A stretch of DNA of 37,489 nucleotides from Pseudonocardia sp. (GCF_029263155.1 NZ_JAJCYB010000109.1:1-37489), one strand, 5' to 3'; counted from the stretch's first letter, positions 8,884 through 17,666 are shown. Program-made: numbers and translations. The notes: generated from the letters alone by a model not told the origin.

Positions 8884-9462
8884 TCACGGCACCGGAGCCC
8901 GGCCGCTGCGCCGCTGCGCGGTCCAGCCGGCGACCGCGAGCACCAGCCAGACCGCCGTGGCGACCAGGCTCCCGAACAGCGTGTCCGGCTCACGCAGGAA
9001 CCCCAGGAAGGGGGCGATCGTCACCGCGCCGCGCAGGGCCAGACCCGCGCCGGCCAGCGCGGTGACGACGGCCAGCACCGGGCTCCGGACCTGGGTGGCG
9101 CCGACGCCGCCGAGCAGCGCGGCGGAGAGCACGACGATCACCACCAGCGTGGGGCTCCACTCGACCAGCGAGAACGTGCGGAACGCCGCCGCGGCGATCG
9201 CCCCGCCCGCCAGGGCGCCGACGACGAAGAACCCGGTCTGCACGACCAGCCCGGCGAGCACCAGCGCGCCCACCGCGCCCGCGGCCCCGACGAGCAGCAC
9301 GCCGAGCCAGCCGGCCCCGAGCGCGTCGGCCAGCACGCTGCCCATCCCGAACCCGGCGCAGGCCGCCGCCAGCCGCAGCGACCGTGCCCCGGTGAAGCAC
9401 AGCAGCAGCCCCGCGGCGAGCAGCGCGAGCCCCCACCCGATGTAGACCCCGTCGTCGTACAC
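8884..9462 (-). CDS. DUF4203/TM198-like multipass membrane protein
   Basis: The 192-aa protein is almost entirely hydrophobic, with six or seven predicted membrane helices rich in Gly and Ala, resembling the TM7S3/TM198-like (DUF4203) group. GTG 9462 is preceded by a good GGGAGG ribosome site 7 nt away. The SHOCT gene stop is 21 nt upstream and the MscS start is 19 nt downstream, so all three are likely co-transcribed. Function is unknown. The family assignment rests on general layout, not on a diagnostic motif. Confidence 0.75.
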   Translation of the reverse strand: MYDDGVYIGWGLALLAAGLLLCFTGARSLRLAAACAGFGMGSVLADALGAGWLGVLLVGAAGAVGALVLAGLVVQTGFFVVGALAGGAIAAAAFRTFSLVEWSPTLVVIVVLSAALLGGVGATQVRSPVLAVVTALAGAGLALRGAVTIAPFLGFLREPDTLFGSLVATAVWLVLAVAGWTAQRRSGRAPVP

Positions 9463-9483
9463 GTTGCGTCCTCCCTGCCGGGG

Positions 9484-9840
9484 TCAGGTCCCGAGGATCC
9501 GGGCCTTCTGCGTCGCGAACTCCTCGTCGGTGAGCACGCCGGCCGCCCGCAGCTCGCCCAGGCGGGTGAGCCGGTCGAGCACGTCGTCGGCGGGTGGGGG
9601 CGGCGTGGCCGCCTGCGTGGCCAGGGCGGCGGCCACCTGCGCGTCCACCTCGGCGCGCCGCTGCGCCTCGGCGAGCTGCGCCTGCGCGTCGAGCCCCTGC
9701 CGGCGCTGCTGCGCCGAGGCCTGCTGCGCCGAGGACACCCCGCCCGCCACCGCCGACGCCGTGCCGGCCACCACCGCGGTGCGCGCGACCGTGCCGAGCA
9801 GGCCCGGGCCGCGCCGGGCCCGGCGCATCCCCCGCCTCAT
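9484..9840 (-). CDS. SHOCT-domain protein
   Basis: The 118-aa protein begins with a basic stretch (MRRGMRRARRGPG) and a weakly hydrophobic Ala/Gly segment, then a Gln/Ala-rich charged region (about 40-75), a PPPP linker, and a C-terminal SHOCT motif (LTRLGELRAAGVLTDEEFATQKARIL). SHOCT is a short C-terminal oligomerisation module. Its ATG overlaps the DUF6325 stop in ATGA, implying translational coupling. DUF6325 and SHOCT proteins commonly sit together in actinobacteria, to my knowledge, with no established function. Confidence 0.85.
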   Translation of the reverse strand: MRRGMRRARRGPGLLGTVARTAVVAGTASAVAGGVSSAQQASAQQRRQGLDAQAQLAEAQRRAEVDAQVAAALATQAATPPPPADDVLDRLTRLGELRAAGVLTDEEFATQKARILGT

Positions 9841-10337
9841 ACCTGCACCCCTGCGTCCGTGGCCGCGGCCGCCATGGCCTGCTCGACGATGTCGGCGGGG
9901 ATCCGGTCATGGGTGAGCAGGACTCCGCCCGCCGCGCGGACGGTCTGCGCGAAGGCGGCGGCCCAGACGTTCTCCCAGAGCACGACGAGCGCCGTCGAGC
10001 CGGGCGGGACCTCCTCGCCGACGATCGGCACGTCCTGCTCGCTGAGCAGCCCCAGCACGTCGCCGTCGAGGGCGTCGAAGGCGGCGAGCTGCTCGGCGTC
10101 GAGCTCGCCGAGCTCGACGGCCGAGACGGCTCCGTCCGCGTCCTTGGCGACGATGAGCAGGTCGAGGATGGCGATGGTGCCCGCGTCGACGAGGCCCGCC
10201 AGTGCCGGCACGACGGCCGGGTCGACGCCCTCGCCGTCGAACACGATCGCGACCCACTCGACGGGCCCGGTCGCCCCGCTCCCTCGCCGCGCGCGGTCGG
10301 AGACGCCCCCGACGTGCCCTGCGGACGGCGCGCTCAC
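9837..10337 (-). CDS. DUF6325 family protein
   Basis: The 166-aa protein contains the DUF6325 pattern: GPVEWVAIVF near the start, LVDAGTIAILDLLIVAKDADG in the middle, and PPGSTALVVLWENVWAAAFAQTVRAAGG towards the end. It is soluble and acidic, with no catalytic motif. GTG 10337 overlaps the aminopeptidase stop (GTGA) and its own stop overlaps the SHOCT start (ATGA), so translation is coupled on both sides; a GTG at 10301 is a possible alternative start. The family is often found in actinobacterial stress gene clusters, but its role is unknown. Confidence 0.85.
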   Translation of the reverse strand: MSAPSAGHVGGVSDRARRGSGATGPVEWVAIVFDGEGVDPAVVPALAGLVDAGTIAILDLLIVAKDADGAVSAVELGELDAEQLAAFDALDGDVLGLLSEQDVPIVGEEVPPGSTALVVLWENVWAAAFAQTVRAAGGVLLTHDRIPADIVEQAMAAAATDAGVQV

Positions 10338-11848
10338 CGGTACGTCCCCACGTCGAAGGTGAGCGCCAACTCGGCGAGCAGGCGGGTGCCGAACCCGCTG
10401 CACCCGGCGGGCCGCCATCCCCCCGGCTTGGCCACGTCCGCCGTGCCGGCGATGTCGACGTGTGCCCAGGCCACGCCGTCGACGAACTCGGCGAGGAACA
10501 GCGCCGCCATGATCGCCCCGCCGTTGAGGTCCCCGAGGTTGTTCAGGTCGGCGATGGGGGAGTCGATGTCGGCGCGGTAGCGCTGCTCCAGCGGCAGCTG
10601 CCACAGCGGCTCGTCGGTCCGCGCCCCGGCCGCGATCAGCCGCTCGACCAGAGCCTGGTCGTTGCCCATCACCCCCGCCACCGACGTCCCGAGCGCCCGC
10701 ATGCAGGCGCCCGTGAGCGTGGCGATGTCGACGATCGCGTCCGGGCGTTCCTCGGCGGCGAGCACCAGCGCGTCGGACATGACCAGCCGGCCCTCGGCGT
10801 CGGTGTTCTTCACCTCGACCGTCGTGCCCCCGCGCACGGTGAGCACGTCCCCCATCTTGAGCGCGGTGCCCGATGGCATGTTGTCGGTGCACATCAGGTA
10901 GCCGGTGACGGCGGCGGGGCAGCCCAGCTCCTCGAGCACCGACATGGCGGCGAGCACCGACGCGGCGCCCGACATGTCGTTCTTCATCATCGCGTGGATG
11001 CCGTCGGCGGGCTTGAGGCTGATGCCACCCGAGTCGTACATGATCCCCTTGCCGACCAGCGCGAGCCGGCCGGTCGGCTCGCCCGGCGGCTCGTAGGTCA
11101 GCTTGATTATGCGCGGTGGCTCCGCGCTCCCGCCGTTGACGGCGAGCAGGCCCCCGCAGCCGAGCCGCACCAGCGAGTCCCGGTCGTGCACCTCCACGTT
11201 CAGGCCGTGCTTCCCGGCGATCTCGACGGCGAGTTCGGCCATCCGGGTCGCCGTGAGGTGGGCGGGAGGGCAGTTGGCCAGGTCGCGGGTGAGCGCGGTG
11301 GCGCCCGCGAGCGTCCTGCCCCGCTCCGCGCCCGCCGCCCACGTCGCGGTCGTGTCCTCGGCCGTGACCAGGGTGATCGCGGTGATCGCGGTGCGGGCGG
11401 ACGCCGACTTGAAGGGACCGAACGCGTAGCGGGCGAGCAGGATGCCCTCGACCAGCACCTGCGCCGCGGTCGCCGGGTCCGGACCGTCCGCGCCGGTGGC
11501 GAGCAGGGCGGGCCGCGCGCTCCACGGGGTGGCGAGGGCGAACGCCGCGGCGGCGTCGCGCAGGCCCGCCGCATCCGGTGCGTCACCGATCCCGACGGCG
11601 ACCCGGACCGGCCCCGCGCCGCCGGGCACCAGCAGGGTCTGGCCGACCTTCCCGGCGAAGCCGGCGGCGCCGAGGGCGGCGCGGTCGAGACCGAGGTCCG
11701 CCGCCACGTCGCCCGCCGTCCCGACCGGTACGGCCAGCGCGTCGGCGTCGGGAGGGACGCCGGCCGCCGCCGTCACGCGCACCGCCGCGGTCTCCCGGAG
11801 CGACGGGGCGGAGTCGAAACCCGAGGGGACGAGGATGGCCTGGGACAT
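10334..11848 (-). CDS. pepA: Leucyl aminopeptidase (M17)
   Basis: This two-metal cytosolic exopeptidase releases N-terminal residues from peptides. The 504-aa protein has the N-terminal macro-like domain and the M17 catalytic domain with VGKGIMYDSGGISLKP (metal-binding Lys and Asp) and the signature NTDAEGRL. ATG 11848 is chosen; AAAGGA lies about 11 nt upstream, and a GTG three codons earlier (11857) is possible but too close to that site. It is 17 nt from the permease stop and overlaps the DUF6325 gene by 4 nt. A housekeeping peptidase inside this membrane-stress run is unusual; it may recycle amino acids, including glutamine for the nearby glutaminase (inference). Confidence 0.93.
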   Translation of the reverse strand: MSQAILVPSGFDSAPSLRETAAVRVTAAAGVPPDADALAVPVGTAGDVAADLGLDRAALGAAGFAGKVGQTLLVPGGAGPVRVAVGIGDAPDAAGLRDAAAAFALATPWSARPALLATGADGPDPATAAQVLVEGILLARYAFGPFKSASARTAITAITLVTAEDTTATWAAGAERGRTLAGATALTRDLANCPPAHLTATRMAELAVEIAGKHGLNVEVHDRDSLVRLGCGGLLAVNGGSAEPPRIIKLTYEPPGEPTGRLALVGKGIMYDSGGISLKPADGIHAMMKNDMSGAASVLAAMSVLEELGCPAAVTGYLMCTDNMPSGTALKMGDVLTVRGGTTVEVKNTDAEGRLVMSDALVLAAEERPDAIVDIATLTGACMRALGTSVAGVMGNDQALVERLIAAGARTDEPLWQLPLEQRYRADIDSPIADLNNLGDLNGGAIMAALFLAEFVDGVAWAHVDIAGTADVAKPGGWRPAGCSGFGTRLLAELALTFDVGTYR

Positions 11849-11865
11849 GATCGTCACGGTCCTTT

Positions 11866-13431
11866 CTACAGGGGCCAGAAGAGGGGGACGAGCAGCACCG
11901 CGACGGTGAGGAACAGCGCCAGGTTCGGCAGGCCGAGCTTCCAGTAGTCGCCGAACCGGTACCCGCCGGGCTCCATCACCATCATGTTCACCGGCGTCGC
12001 CACCGGCGTGAGGAACGACGCCGCGCAGGCGATGGCCAGCACCATCAGCACCGGCCGGGCGGAGACCCCGAGATCCGTCGCCGCCGCGGTCGCGATCGGG
12101 ATCATGATCAGGGCGGTGGCCATGTTGCTGATCAGCTGCCCGAGCGCGGCGGTCAGCAGGAACAGCCCGGCGAGCAGGGCGTAGGGCCCGGCGCCGCCGA
12201 CGACGGTCACCAGACCGGCGGCGAGCACGTCCGCGGCGCCGGTCTGCACCATCGCCGTGGACACCGGGATCATCGCGCCGACGAGCACGACGGTCGTCCA
12301 GTTGATCGAGCGGTAGGCCTGCTCGGGCCGCACCACCCGCAGCAGGACCATGGCCAGCGCGGCGAGCACACCCGCCACGACAGCCGGTACGACACCGCTG
12401 GCGAGCAGCACCACCATCGCGACCAGCACGCCGATGGCCTCGCGCGCTTTCAGCCCGAGGGGCACCGCCTGGCGGCGCACCAGCTCCGGCGCGTCGACGA
12501 CGAGCACCTCCGGCCCGGCGTGGTGCTCGTCGAGCGCCGCCCACGGCCCCCGCAGCACCAGCGAGTCGCCCGCCGCCAGCGCGCTCTCGGCCGGCCCGAG
12601 GTCCTCCCCGTTGCGCTGGATCGCGACGATCACCAGATCCCCGCTGTCGGTGGTCATGCCGGGGAACGCGGTCGTGCCGATCAGCTCCGAGCGCGGCGGG
12701 ATCACCACTTCGGCGACACCCTTCTCGCGTGTGTAGAGCCCGCTCCCCGGTTGCAGGTCCTGGTACTGATCGACCAGGCGGTGGGCCAGCGCGGACAGGT
12801 CGGGCGGCATCGAGGCGGGCGTCCGGTGCGGCAGCAGCCGGCCGCCGAACAGGACGGCGATCGCGACGGTGCCCGCCACGAGGGGCAGGCCGACCAGCGC
12901 GAACTCCAGGAAGCCGAAGCGGCCGACGCCGGCGTCCTGCGCGGCGTCGGACACGAGCACGTTCACCGGCGTGCCGGTGAGCGCGAGCAGCGAACCCGCA
13001 TGGGCGCCGAACACCAGGGGCATGAGCAGCTGCGACGGGGCGAACCGCAGCCGCACCGCCATCACGACCACGACCGGGAGCAGCGCGGCGACGGCCCCGT
13101 TCACGGTGATCATGGCCGTGAGCACGGCCACCAGCAGCATCATCAGGACCAGCACCCGGGGGCGGCTCCCGCCCGCGCGCGCCACCAGCCGCTGCCCGAG
13201 CCAGGTCGTGACCCCCGCGGAGTCGAGGCCCTCGCCGACCACGAACAGCGCGGCGATGAACAGCACGGTCGGATCACCGAAGCCGGCCACCACCTGGTCG
13301 ATCTCCAGCACGCCGGTGAAGTACAGCGCCAGCCCGGCCAGCAGCGCGACCGCGCCGACGGGCAGCCGGCCGGAGACGAACAGCACCACCACCGTCGCGA
13401 GCACGGTGAAGGTGACGGCGATGTCGTTCAT
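11866..13431 (-). CDS. SLC13/DASS-type permease with RCK_C (TrkA_C) insert
   Basis: The 521-aa protein has two multi-helix halves separated by a soluble domain at roughly residues 215-310 (LYTREKGVAEVVIPPRSELIG ... GDSLVLRGP), which fits a TrkA_C/RCK_C module. The halves carry helix-break motifs typical of the SLC13 family (TGTPVNVLVSD near 155 and ATPVNMMVMEPGGY near the end), where Na+ and a carboxylate or sulfate usually bind. Substrate cannot be named. ATG 13431 has a GGGGA site upstream; an earlier ATG is closed by a stop. It is 36 nt from the HdeD-like gene and 17 nt from pepA. Confidence 0.88.
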   Translation of the reverse strand: MNDIAVTFTVLATVVVLFVSGRLPVGAVALLAGLALYFTGVLEIDQVVAGFGDPTVLFIAALFVVGEGLDSAGVTTWLGQRLVARAGGSRPRVLVLMMLLVAVLTAMITVNGAVAALLPVVVVMAVRLRFAPSQLLMPLVFGAHAGSLLALTGTPVNVLVSDAAQDAGVGRFGFLEFALVGLPLVAGTVAIAVLFGGRLLPHRTPASMPPDLSALAHRLVDQYQDLQPGSGLYTREKGVAEVVIPPRSELIGTTAFPGMTTDSGDLVIVAIQRNGEDLGPAESALAAGDSLVLRGPWAALDEHHAGPEVLVVDAPELVRRQAVPLGLKAREAIGVLVAMVVLLASGVVPAVVAGVLAALAMVLLRVVRPEQAYRSINWTTVVLVGAMIPVSTAMVQTGAADVLAAGLVTVVGGAGPYALLAGLFLLTAALGQLISNMATALIMIPIATAAATDLGVSARPVLMVLAIACAASFLTPVATPVNMMVMEPGGYRFGDYWKLGLPNLALFLTVAVLLVPLFWPL

Positions 13432-13467
13432 GCGCTGTCGTTCATCCCCGACCCGATCGTGGCGGCG

Positions 13468-14166
13468 TCACGCCGCGGCCGCGTCGGCCCGCGATCCAGG
13501 TCGCTTCGTGGCCGCCACGACGATCGCGTCCACGCCGGACACGATCAGGAAGATCCCGATCAGGTTCACGAACAGCAGCACCTCGCGCAACGGGGATCCG
13601 ATCGCCCACATCCCCAGCAGCAGCTCGAAGAGTCCGAGCACCAGACCCAGCCACCACAGCCCCGCCCTGCTCCCCAGCAGGGTGCCCACGATCCGGGTCA
13701 GACCGCTCACCACGAAGGCCCAGGCCGTGATCACGGCCAGCACGTACAGCGTCGGCCCGGGCCAGACGAACGCGGCGACGCCGGCGACGATCCCCAGCGC
13801 CCCGCCGGCGTAGGCGACCCAGCGCCAGCCCCCGTCGATGCCCCCGGCGATGAGGAACTGTGCCACCCCCGACACGATGAAGCCGATCCCGGCGAACACC
13901 ACGACCGACGCGAGGGCGGCGGGGCGCAGGCTCATCACGAGCAGGCCGTAGAAGACGGTGAGCACGCCCAGCAGGAGCAGCACCCACCAGCCGGACCGCT
14001 CGACGGAGGCCGTCTCCGCGGTGGTGCGGCCCGCCGTGGGCGCAGCAACGTGCTTCGCGGTGCGGGCGGCCGGCGGGGTGTCGCCGCTCGCGGCGCCCCC
14101 GGTCGAGCCCGTGCCGGCGAACTCCGGGTCGGGCGGGTCGGGTGTCGTGGACGTCGTGGTGGACAC
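13468..14166 (-). CDS. HdeD-like (DUF308) membrane protein
   Basis: The 232-aa protein has a disordered N-terminus of about 55 residues rich in Thr, Pro and Ala, then six transmembrane segments of the HdeD/DUF308 type (for example WWVLLLLGVLTVFYGLLV and IGIFLIVSGVDAIVVA). HdeD in E. coli contributes to acid resistance at high cell density. GTG 14166 has a strong AGGAGG site 6 nt upstream. As first gene of the minus-strand run it likely sits next to the promoter. Two palindromes lie within 200 nt upstream, between it and the divergent MFS gene. Confidence 0.87.
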   Translation of the reverse strand: MSTTTSTTPDPPDPEFAGTGSTGGAASGDTPPAARTAKHVAAPTAGRTTAETASVERSGWWVLLLLGVLTVFYGLLVMSLRPAALASVVVFAGIGFIVSGVAQFLIAGGIDGGWRWVAYAGGALGIVAGVAAFVWPGPTLYVLAVITAWAFVVSGLTRIVGTLLGSRAGLWWLGLVLGLFELLLGMWAIGSPLREVLLFVNLIGIFLIVSGVDAIVVAATKRPGSRADAAAA

Positions 14167-14223
14167 GGCAGCCTCCTGGTTCGCGTTGACCGGTGCGACG
14201 CTGCTCGACCCGCCCGGCCGGCG

Positions 14224-14246
14224 GCCTCACCCGGCGCGGGTGAGGT
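14224..14246. promoter_or_regulatory. Palindromic operator candidate
   Basis: Left half GCCTCACCCG, spacer GCG, right half CGGGTGAGGT: 9 of 10 positions pair. It is the best copy of the motif family and lies about 58 nt upstream of the HdeD-like start. Confidence 0.55.
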
Positions 14247-14342
14247 GTGTGTGGTGGTCGCCCGCCCCGCTGTGGCGTGGGGGCGTGCCGGCCGACGTGC
14301 CGGTGTCGGGGACGGGCCACCGCGCGGGCCGCGCGCCCGGCG

Positions 14343-14365
14343 GCTTCACCCGCTCCGGGCGAGGC
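14343..14365. promoter_or_regulatory. Palindromic operator candidate, second copy
   Basis: Left half GCTTCACCCG, spacer CTC, right half CGGGCGAGGC: 8 of 10 positions pair. It lies 77 nt upstream of the MFS start and 119 nt (centre to centre) from the first copy. Confidence 0.5.
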
Positions 14366-14442
14366 CGGGTCGCCCGCCGCCGCCGATGGTGGTGCTCCGC
14401 GCCCGGCGGCAGGCGCACACCGTCCCAGCTACGGAGGCCTCG

Positions 14443-16098
14443 ATGTCCACGCAGTCCGGCTCGTCCCCCGGCGGTCCCGGCGTCGCGAACGCGTCCTGGC
14501 TGCCTCTGGTCGTCGTGGTCCTGACCCAGATCCAGGCCTCGTTCGCCGTCAACGCCCTGACCGTCTCGATGCAGGGCATCACGACCGACCTGAACACGCC
14601 GGCGACGAGCGTGGGAACGGCGATCACCGCCGGCACGTTCGCGATGGCGGCGTTCATCCTGCTCGGCGCGAAGGTCGGCGCGAAGTACGGGTCGCGGCGG
14701 GTGTTCCAGATCGCGGTGGCGATCCACGGCGCGGCCATGGCGGCCGTGGCACTGAGCGTGAGCCCGGCGATGCTGTTCGTCGCACAGGCGGCGTCGGGTG
14801 CCGTGATCGCCCTGATCGCGCCCGCGCTGGTGGTGTTCATCGCCACGAACTTCCGCGGCGAGCAGCAGGCCAAGGCGATCGGGTTCCTCGCCGCGGCGAT
14901 CCCGGCGGCGGGCGTGCTGGCCCTGCTCATCGCGGGCTCGTTCGCCTCGACCATCGGGTGGCGCTGGTCGTTCGCCCTCGTCGTCGCGTTCGCGGTGATC
15001 AACCTCGTGCTGAGCTTCCAGGTCAAGGCGGTCGCGGCGCAGCCCGACATCCAGATCGACTGGACCGGCGCCGCGCTGGCCTCCGTGGCCGTGATCCTGC
15101 TGAGCTTCGGCTTCAGCGGGCTGGCGACGTGGGGCCTGTTCCTGGCGACCCCGGCCGCCCCGTTCGACGTGTTCGGGGTGTCGCCCGCCCCGTTGCTCAT
15201 CGTCCTGGGGATCGTGTGCGCCCAGGGCTTCTTCTCCTGGACGCGGGCTCAGCAGGATGCGGGCAGGCCGCAGCTGTTCAACCTCGACGTGCTCAAGACG
15301 TCCCAGGAACGGGCGACGACCGTCTGCATGGCGACGATGCTGTTCGTCGGGACGGCGGCGAACTTCCTGATCCCGCTGTACCTGCAGATCGTGCAGGGCC
15401 GCACCAGCTTCGAGACCTCGATCGCGGTGATCCCGTACACGCTGTCGATCTTCGTGGCGAGCTCGGTGGTGGCCGGGGTCTACCGCCGGTGGTCGCCGGC
15501 CGCGATCGCGCGCATCGGCTTCGTCGTGGTGGCGGCGGCGCTGACCCTGCTGGGGGTCACCATCCGCAACGACTGGAGCCAGATCCTCGTCGTCATCGGG
15601 CTGATCACGCTCGGACTCGGCCAGGGCGCGATCGTCGCGCTGGTCTTCAACACGCTGCTGACCGCGGCGCCCAAGGAGCTCTCCGGCGACGTCGGCGCGT
15701 GGCGCGGGCTGGTGCACAACGTGTCGGGCAGCGTCGGCATCGCGGTGGCCAGCGTCTTCGCGGTGGGGCTGCTCGGCGGGCTGGTCACCAGCCAGCTGGT
15801 GGAGAACCCGACGATCCCGCCCGAGCTGAAAGCCCAGGTCAACCTCGACAACGTCAACTTCATCCCGAACGACGCGCTCGTCGAGGTGCTCGGCGAGACC
15901 ACCGCGACCCCGCAGCAGGTGGACGAGGCCGTGCGGATCAACACCGAGGCGCGGATCCGGGCGCTGCGGACCTCGCTGCTCCTGCTCGCCGCGCTGGCAC
16001 TGCTGGCGATCATCCCGGCCGGGCGGATGCCCGGCTCGGTTCCCGAGGACCTGCTCGCTCCCGACGCTGCGGGCGGGACCCGGGAACGGGCCGGCTGA
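14443..16098 (+). CDS. MFS transporter, DHA2-like (14-helix type)
   Basis: The 551-aa protein is a major facilitator of the EmrB/QacA size class, with about 14 transmembrane helices and the loop motif GAKVGAKYGSRRVFQ (motif A region) after helix 2. Members export drugs or other small molecules using the proton gradient. A periplasmic/extracytoplasmic loop of about 80 residues precedes the last helix (ENPTIPPELKAQVNLDNVNFIP...). ATG 14443 has GGAGG 7 nt upstream. The next gene starts 52 nt later, so the three plus-strand genes probably form an operon. Substrate cannot be named from sequence. Confidence 0.9.
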   Translation: MSTQSGSSPGGPGVANASWLPLVVVVLTQIQASFAVNALTVSMQGITTDLNTPATSVGTAITAGTFAMAAFILLGAKVGAKYGSRRVFQIAVAIHGAAMAAVALSVSPAMLFVAQAASGAVIALIAPALVVFIATNFRGEQQAKAIGFLAAAIPAAGVLALLIAGSFASTIGWRWSFALVVAFAVINLVLSFQVKAVAAQPDIQIDWTGAALASVAVILLSFGFSGLATWGLFLATPAAPFDVFGVSPAPLLIVLGIVCAQGFFSWTRAQQDAGRPQLFNLDVLKTSQERATTVCMATMLFVGTAANFLIPLYLQIVQGRTSFETSIAVIPYTLSIFVASSVVAGVYRRWSPAAIARIGFVVVAAALTLLGVTIRNDWSQILVVIGLITLGLGQGAIVALVFNTLLTAAPKELSGDVGAWRGLVHNVSGSVGIAVASVFAVGLLGGLVTSQLVENPTIPPELKAQVNLDNVNFIPNDALVEVLGETTATPQQVDEAVRINTEARIRALRTSLLLLAALALLAIIPAGRMPGSVPEDLLAPDAAGGTRERAG

Positions 16099-16150
16099 CC
16101 GGTTCGGGACGGACGAGCCGGTGGACCGCACGACGGGTGGAGGTCATGAC

Positions 16151-16363
16151 GTGACCAGGCGCTACGAGTTCCGGGTGGCCGGGCTGCTCTCCGACCGCGC
16201 GCGGGGGGCGTTCCCGGAGATGACGGTGCAGCACGCACCGCCGCAGACGATCATCCTGGGAGAGGTCGTGGACGAGTCGCACCTGCACGGGGTGCTCGCC
16301 CTGATCCAGCAGTTGGGGTTGCGCGTCGTGTCGGTGCAGGAAGTCCCGGACGTCGAGCCGTGA
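16151..16363 (+). CDS. Small conserved hypothetical protein, 70 aa
   Basis: The product (MTRRYEFRVAGLLSDRARG ... VVSVQEVPDVEP) is soluble and has an alternating strand-helix-strand-strand-helix-strand pattern resembling a small ACT-like or ferredoxin-like fold; this is inference from pattern. GTG 16151 has a perfect GGAGGT site 6 nt upstream, which decides the start over the upstream GTG at 16121. Its stop overlaps the next gene's start (GTGA), so it is translationally coupled to the transporter. Similar small proteins occur in actinobacteria, to my recollection, without known function. Confidence 0.75.
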   Translation: MTRRYEFRVAGLLSDRARGAFPEMTVQHAPPQTIILGEVVDESHLHGVLALIQQLGLRVVSVQEVPDVEP

Positions 16364-16476
16364 CCGAGCCCGTGGGGTCAGCGGCGGGCACGCCACCGCC
16401 GGACGTCGCCGGGAACGAGCCGACGAGCCTGCCGTCCGGGGTGGTGCCGGCGCCCGGCGCGGTGCCGGTCGGGATG

Positions 16477-16593
16477 GCGCCGCAGGTCGGGGCGGTGCCG
16501 CAGGTCGGCGCGGTGCCGCAGGTCGGGATGGTGCCGCAGGTCGGGATGGTGCCGCTGTCGGGCACGGAGCCGCAGGTCGGGGTGGCACCGCAG
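16477..16593 (+). repeat. 18-bp tandem repeat encoding VPQVG(A/M)
   Basis: Six full units of 18 bp (16477-16584) and a partial one encode about residues 40-78 of the transporter, mostly (V/A)PQVG(A/M). One unit is degenerate (VPLSGT). It forms a Pro/Val-rich cytoplasmic tail before the first helix. Confidence 0.85.
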
Positions 16594-17621
16594 GCGGGTG
16601 GCGAGCGGCGGCGGGGCGGTGGGCTGCCGCGCGCGTTCGTGGTGCTGGTCGGCGGGGCCGCCGTGGTGGTGCTGGCGGCCGGGGTGCAGGCCGCGGCATG
16701 GCTCATCGGGCCGGCGTTCCTCGCGCTCGTGATCGTCATCGTGGTCAGCCCGGTGGAGCGGCGGCTGCGCGGGCTCGGAGTGCCCGGGTGGCTGTCGACG
16801 GCGGCGCTGGTCGTGCTGGTCTACGGAGCGGTGCTCGTGCTGGTCGGGGTGCTGCTCGTGTCGGTGGCGCAGCTGGCGACGATCCTGCCGCAGTACGCCG
16901 CGGAGGCCGACGCGATCCTCGCGGTGGCCGTGGACCGGTTGCGCGACCTCGGGGTCGGCCCCGGGCAGCTGCAGCTGTTGACCGGCGCTCTGGACCTCGG
17001 GCGGCTGGTGGCGGTGATCGGCGTGCTGCTGTCCGGGGTGACGGGGCTGGCCACCAACCTGGTCTTCCTGCTGTCGCTGATGCTGTTCCTCAGCATCGAG
17101 TCGTCCGAGGTGGGGCCGCGCATGGCGGCGATCGCCCGCACATCGCCGACGGCCTGGGCCGGTTCGCGGTCAACACCCGCCGCTACCTGGTCGTCACGAC
17201 CGTGTTCGGGCTGCTCGTCGGGGCGGTCGACGCGGTCGCCCTCGCGCTGCTCGGCGTGCCGCTCGCCCTGCTGTGGGGGCTGCTGGCGTTCATCACCAAC
17301 TACATCCCCTACGTCGGCTTCTGGCTGGGGGTGCTGCCGCCGGCGCTGCTGGCGCTGCTGGTGGGCGGCTGGCAGCTGGTGCTCGTCGTGTACCTGATCT
17401 ACAGCGTGGTCAACTTCCTGCTGACCTCGCTGGTCCAGCCCCGCTACATCGGCAACGCCGTCGGGCTGTCGATCAGCGTCACGTTCCTGGGCCTGGCGTT
17501 CTGGGGGTGGATGCTCGGCCCGCTCGGCGCGGTGCTCGCGGTGCCGCTCACGCTGCTGGTCAAGGTCCTGCTGGTCGACTGCGACCCGCGTGCGTCGTGG
17601 GCGCAGGCGTTGCTCGGCTCC

Positions 17622-17666
17622 GTGGCACAGCTGGGGGTGGCGCAGCTGGGGGTGGCGCAGCTGGGG
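17622..17666 (+). repeat. 15-bp tandem repeat encoding VAQLG
   Basis: Three units of GTGGCGCAGCTGGGG (the first with one change) encode VAQLG three times at the C-terminus of the same transporter. Confidence 0.85.

Larger units (their letters stand above)
14167..14442. promoter_or_regulatory. Divergent promoter region of the stress/transport block
   Basis: This 276-nt gap separates the HdeD-like gene (-) from the MFS gene (+). It contains ribosome sites at both ends and two palindromes of the same family (listed separately at 14224 and 14343). It is the most likely control point for both transcription units. No coding sequence is convincing. Confidence 0.55.

Noticed and set aside
12520..14442. 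Plus-strand coding upstream of the MFS start (part of a 1192-aa frame)
   Set aside because: It is antisense to the SLC13 and HdeD-like genes and rich in His/Gln/Arg/Asp, typical of a shadow frame; the MFS ATG at 14443 has its own GGAGG site.
17125..17142. Programmed -1 ribosomal frameshift in the AI-2E-type gene
   Set aside because: No X-XXY-YYZ slippery heptamer or A/T-rich slip site is present; codons at the junction would mispair after slippage.
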